Source: Hydractinia symbiolongicarpus (taxonomy: Eukaryota; Cnidaria; Hydrozoa; Anthoathecata; Hydractiniidae). From it: a stretch of DNA of 64,000 nucleotides. Each line of letters opens with the position of its first letter. The first letter of the stretch is position 1. The notes below the pieces were generated by a model that was given only the letters and a program-made list of their open reading frames with translations, was not told where the DNA came from and did not search any database. Where the stretch lies: NCBI RefSeq assembly GCF_029227915.1, contig NC_079877.1, positions 5,582,001 through 5,646,000 of the forward strand, given 5' to 3'. Of this stretch, positions 59,601 to 64,000 are shown in pieces. The position numbers and the translations under genes are program-made.

Positions 59601-62600
59601 AGTTTTTAAAAATGTTTTCATTTTTGATGAAACGCTTAATAAAAGAGGTTTAATCGCTGCAAACGAAGTCCCGCGATTTCCCGTAAATCCCTGGCTTGGC
59701 CGTATAGTCGAATGTATACAAAGAAAGTACCCAGGAAGTAAACTCATTTCCCGAACGATTTTTTAAATTATTTTTTCACCACTAAAACGCATGAGACTTG
59801 TAGTTTTCAGAATTGTTTTCATTTTTGATGAGACGCTTAATGAAAGTTGTTTAATCGCCGGCAAACGAAAACCCGCGATTTCCTGTAAATCCCGGGGTTG
59901 GCCCGTATAGTCGAATGTATACAAAGAAAGTACCCTGTGAGTAAACTCATTTCCAAAACGACTTTTTAAATTATCTTTTCACCACTAAAACGCTTGAGAC
60001 TTGTAGTTTTCAAAAATGTTTTCATTTTTGATGAGACGCTAAATAAAAGAAGTTTAATCGCCAGCAAACGAAAACCCGCGATTTCCCGTAAATCCCGGTC
60101 TTGGCCCGTATAGTAAAAAGTATACAAGAAAAGTACCCAGTGAGTAAATCATTTCCCTAACAAATTTTTAAATTATTTTTTCACCACTAAAACGCATGAG
60201 ACTTGTAGTTTTCAAAAATGTTTTCATTTTTGATGAGACGCTGAATAAAAGAAGTTTAATCGCCGACAAACGAAAACCTGCGATTTTCCGTAAATCCCGG
60301 ACGCGGCCCGTATAGTCAAAAGTATACAAAGAGAGTACCCAGGGTGTAAACTCACTTCCCGAACGATTTTTTAAATTATTTTTTCACCACTAAAACGCAT
60401 GAGACTTGTAGTTTTCAAGAATGTTTTCATTTTTGATGAGACGCTGAATAAAAGAAGTTTAATCGCCGGCAAACGAAAACCTGCGATTTTCCGTAAATCC
60501 CGGACTCAGCCCGTATAGTCAAAAGTATACAAAGAGAGTACCCAGGGTGTGAACTCACTTCCCGAACGATTTTTTAAATTATTTTTTCGCCACTAAAACG
60601 CATGAGACTTGTAGTTTTTAAAAATGTTTTCATTTTTGATGAGACGCTGAATAAAATAAGTTTAATCGCCGGCAAACGAAAACCTGCGATTTTCCGTAAA
60701 TCCCGGACTCGGCCCGTATAGTCAAAAGTATACAAAGAGAGTACCCAGGGTGTAAACTCACTTCCCGAACGATTTTTTAAATTATTTTTTCACCACTAAA
60801 ACGCATGAGACTTGTAGTTTTCAAGAATGTTTTCATTTTTGATGAGACGCTGAATAAAAGAAGTTTAATCGCCGGCAAACGAAAACCTGCGATTTTCCGT
60901 AAATCCCGGACTCGGCCCGTATAGTCAAAAGTATACAAAGAGAGTACCCAGGGTGTAAACTCACTTCCCGAACGATTTTTTAAATTATTTTTTCACCACT
61001 AAAACGCATGAGACTTGTAGTTTTCAAAAATGTTTTCATTTTTGATGAGACGCTGAATAAAAGAAGTTTAATCGCCGGCAAACGAAAACCCGCGATTTCC
61101 CGTAAATCCCGGACTCGGCCGTATAGTCAAAAGTATACAAGGAAAGTACCCAGTGAGTAAACTCATTTCCCCAACGAATTTTTAAATTATTTTTTCACCA
61201 CTAAAACGCATGAGACTTGTAGTTTTCAGAAATGTTTTCATTTTTGATGAGACGCTTAATGAAAGTGGTTTAATCGCCGGCAAACGAAAACCCGCGATTT
61301 CCCGTAAATCCCGGACTCGGCCCGTATAGTCAAAAGTATACAAGGAAAGTACCCAGTGAGTAAACTCATTTCCCGAACGAATTTTTAAATTATTTTTTCA
61401 CCACTAAAACGCATGAGACTTGTAGTTTTCAGAAATGTTTTCATTTTTGATGAGACGCTTAATGAAAGTGGTTTAATCGCCGGCAAACGAAAACCTGCGA
61501 TTTCCCGTAAATCCCGGGCTTGGCCCGTATAGTTGAATGTATACAAAGAAAGTACCCTGTGAGTAAACTCATTTCCAAAACGATTTTTTCAATTATCTTT
61601 TCACCACTAAAACGCTTGAGACTTGTAATTTTCAAAAATGTTTTCATTTTTGATGAGACGCTAAATAAAAGAAGTTTAATCGCCGTCAACCGAAAACCTG
61701 CAATTTCCCGTAAATTCCGGACTCGGCCCGTATAGTCAAAAGTGTACAAAGAAAGTACCCGGGGTGTAAACTCATTTCCCGAACGATTTTTTAAATTATT
61801 ATTTCACCACTAAAGCCCATGAGACTTGTAGTTTTTAAAAATGTTTTCATTTTTGATGAGACGCTTAATAAAAGGGGGTTTAATCGCCGGCAAACGAAAT
61901 CCCGCGATTTCCCGTGAATCCCGGGCTTGGCCCGTATAGTCGAATGTATACAAAGAAAGTACCCAGGAAGTAAACTCATTTCCAAAACGATTTTTTAAAT
62001 TATCTTTTCACCACTAAAACGCTTGAGACTTGTAGTTTTCAAAAATGTTTTCATTTTTGATGAGACGCTAAATAAAAGAAGTTTAATCGCCAGCAAACGA
62101 AAACCCGCGATTTCCCGTAAATCCCGGTCTCGGCCCGTATAGTCAAAAGTATACAAGGAAAGTACCCAGTGAGTAAATCATTTCCCTAACGAATTTTTAA
62201 ATTATTTTTTCACCACTAAAACGCATGAGACTTGTAGTTTTCAAAAATGTTTTCATTTTTGATGAGACGCTGAATAAAAGAAGTTTAATCGCCGACAAAC
62301 GAAAACCTGCGATTTTCCGTAAATCCCGGACGCTGCCCGTATAGTCAAAAGTATACAAAGAGAGTACCCAGGGTGTAAACTCACTTCCCGAACGATTTTT
62401 TAAATTATTTTTTCACCACTAAAACGCATGAGACTTGTAGTTTTCAAGAATGTTTTCATTTTTGATGAGACGCTGAATAAAAGAAGTTTAATCGCCGGCA
62501 AACGAAAACCTGCGATTTTCCGTAAATCCCGGACTCGGCCCGTATAGTCAAAAGTATACAAAGAGAGTACCCAGGGTGTAAACACACTTCCCGAACGATT

Positions 62601-64000
62601 TTTTAAATTATTTTTTCGCCACTAAAACGCATGAGACTTGTAGTTTTTAAAAATGTTTTCATTTTTGATGAGACGCTGAATAAAAGAAGTTTAATCGCCG
62701 GCAAACGATAACCTGCGATTTTCCGTAAATCCCGGACTCGGCCCGTATAGTCAAAAGTATACAAAGAGAGTACCCAGGGTGTAAACTCACTTCCCGAACG
62801 ATTTTTTAAATTATTTTTTCACCACTAAAACGCATGAGACTTGTAGTTTTCAAGAATGTTTTCATTTTTGATGAGACGCTGAATAAAAGAAGTTTAATCG
62901 CCGGCAAACGAAAACCTGCGATTTTCCGTAAATCCCGGACTCGGCCCGTATAGTCAAAAGTATACAAGGAGAGTACCCAGGGTGTAAACTCACTTCCCGA
63001 ACGATTTTTTAAATTATTTTTTCACCACTAAAACGCATGAGACTTGTAGTTTTCAAAAATGTTTTCATTTTTGATGAGACGCTGAATAAAAGAAGTTTAA
63101 TCGCCGGCAAACGAAAACCCGCGATTTCCCGTAAATCCCGGACTCGGCCGTATAGTCAAAAGTATACAAGGAAAGTACCCAGTGAGTAAACTCATTTTCC
63201 CAACAAATTTTTAAATTATTTTTTCACAACTAAAACGCATGAGACTTGTAGTTTTCAGAAATGTTTTCATCTTTGATGAGACGCTTAATGAAAGTGGTTT
63301 AATCGCCGGCAAACGAAAACCCGCGATTTCCCGTAAATCCCGGACTCGGCCCGTATAGTCAAAAGTATACAAGGAAAGTACCCAGTGAGTAAACTCATTT
63401 CCCGAACGAATTTTTAAATTATTTTTTCACCACTAAAACGCATGAGACTTGTAGTTTTCAGAAATGTTTTCATTTTTGATGAGACGCTTAATGAAAGTGG
63501 TTTAATCGCTGGCAAACGAAAACCCGCGATTTCCCGTAAATCCCGGGCTTGGCCCGTATAGTCGAATGTATACAAAGAAAGTACCCTGTGAGTAAACTCA
63601 TTTCCAAAACGATTTTCTAAATTATCTTTTCACCACTAAAACGCTTGAGACTTGTAATTTTCAAAAATGTTTTAATTTTTGATGAGACGCTAAATAAAAG
63701 AAGTTTAATCGCCGGCAAACGAAAACCCGCCATTTCCCGTAAACCCCGGACTCGGCCCGCATAGTCAAAAGTATACAAAGAAATTACCCAGGGTGTAAAC
63801 TCATTTCCCGAACGATTTTTTAAATTATTTTATTCACTACTAAAACGCATGAGATTTGTAGTTTTCAAAAATGTTTTCATTTTTGATGAGACGCTTAATA
63901 AAAGAGGTTTAATCGGCGGCAAACGAAATCCCGCGATTTCCCGTAAATCCCGGGCTTGGCCCGTATAGTCGAATGTATACAAAGAAAGTACCCAGGAAGT
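59601..64000 (+). repeat. Right-edge mosaic, echo of 48.2-49.9 kb
   Basis: About 22 monomers. About 59.8-61.5 kb repeats the order of 48.2-49.9 kb at an offset near 11,565 bp (57 monomers): CGGGGTTGGCCCG, GCCAGCAAACG, GTAAATCATTT, GGACGCGGCCCG, ACTCGGCCGTATAG and CCCCAACGAATT recur in the same order. A further partial round starts near 62.1 kb (GTAAATCATTT at 62,173; GGCCGTATAG near 63,146). The window ends inside a monomer at CCCAGGAAG. Confidence 0.78.

Larger units (their letters stand above)
1..64000 (+). repeat. Satellite DNA array, ~203-bp monomer, head to tail
   Basis: The same ~203-bp unit fills the window from first to last base. Taking the conserved word TCACCAC as the monomer start, successive copies begin at 141, 344, 548, 751, 955 and 1158, giving steps of 203, 204, 203, 204 and 203; the same step holds wherever I checked to the end. 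The 1-nt differences come from homopolymer changes in the T/A tracts or from small class-specific deletions. All copies checked have the same orientation, and no flanking unique DNA is present. Copies differ by scattered substitutions that define recurrent variant classes. Tandem arrays of this size are typical of centromeric or heterochromatic satellite; that location is inferred, not seen. The family is not one I recognise. The + strand is an arbitrary choice for describing the monomer. Confidence 0.98.

Noticed and set aside
738-62585. About 65 open reading frames of 61-121 codons, mostly on the minus strand, with closely similar peptides
   Set aside because: They are translations of the satellite monomer. 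The same peptides recur wherever the same monomer class recurs, they start and stop at monomer-fixed positions, change frame when the monomer length changes by 1 nt, and show no recognisable domain.
1-64000. CRISPR array
   Set aside because: The repeated unit is about 203 bp with no alternation of short constant repeats and unique spacers; the whole unit is repeated.
1-64000. Ribosomal DNA intergenic spacer subrepeats
   Set aside because: No rRNA gene sequence occurs in 64 kb, and arrays of spacer subrepeats are normally interrupted by rRNA genes well within this length.
1-64000. Transposon-derived tandem repeat or integrated virus
   Set aside because: No transposase, reverse transcriptase, integrase or capsid-like reading frame, terminal repeat or inverted monomer was seen.

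Overview
The whole 64,000-base window is one uninterrupted satellite DNA array. I found no gene, RNA gene, transposon or unique sequence. The unit is a monomer of about 203 bp, repeated head to tail in one orientation, roughly 315 times. Both window edges cut through a monomer, so the array continues past each end. One counted monomer copy (751-953) has 76 G+C of 203 (about 37%). Half of the monomer is AT-rich with a 9-bp dyad; the other half is rich in CpG. Every open reading frame of 60-120 codons is satellite read in translation, because the same peptide reappears wherever the same monomer variant reappears. This organisation points to a eukaryotic chromosome in centromeric, pericentromeric or other constitutive heterochromatin. 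I do not recognise the satellite family and cannot name the organism. The lack of CpG depletion fits a genome with little CpG methylation or a very young array, but does not decide between plant and animal.

The interest lies in the nested higher-order structure. Monomers fall into recognisable variant classes, called A to H here and each given a reference copy. Ordered strings of these classes were themselves duplicated in whole-monomer steps. From left to right: (1) 1-12.2 kb is a mosaic with 3-mer (609 bp), 4-mer (812 bp) and 6-mer (1217-1218 bp) repeats, plus longer echoes at 22, 31, 32 and 33 monomers. (2) 12.2-17.1 kb is a 2434-bp 12-mer present twice in tandem. (3) 16.4-21.8 kb carries a 405-bp dimer ladder and a 1823-bp 9-mer. 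(4) 18.3-32.9 kb is a very large tandem duplication, a 37-mer (about 7498 bp) followed by a 35-mer (about 7.09 kb). The two differ mainly by one 405-bp dimer, and each contains an internal 11-mer (2230 bp) repeat. (5) 32.9-35.2 kb is a linker of B, C, D and H monomers. (6) 35.2-44.5 kb is a 4665-bp 23-mer in tandem duplicate. (7) 44.5-48.2 kb is a C/D/B mosaic with 4-mer and 6-mer spacing. (8) 48.2-64 kb is a mosaic led by a 1-nt-deleted marker monomer, with a 1420-bp 7-mer, a 2232-bp 11-mer and an echo of 48.2-49.9 kb at 59.8-61.5 kb.

No genes cooperate here. The biology visible is array evolution by in-register unequal exchange or amplification at several scales, some of it recent enough that multi-kilobase copies differ at only a few bases by eye. 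All block edges were read by eye and are good to about 50 bp; no alignment or database search was run.
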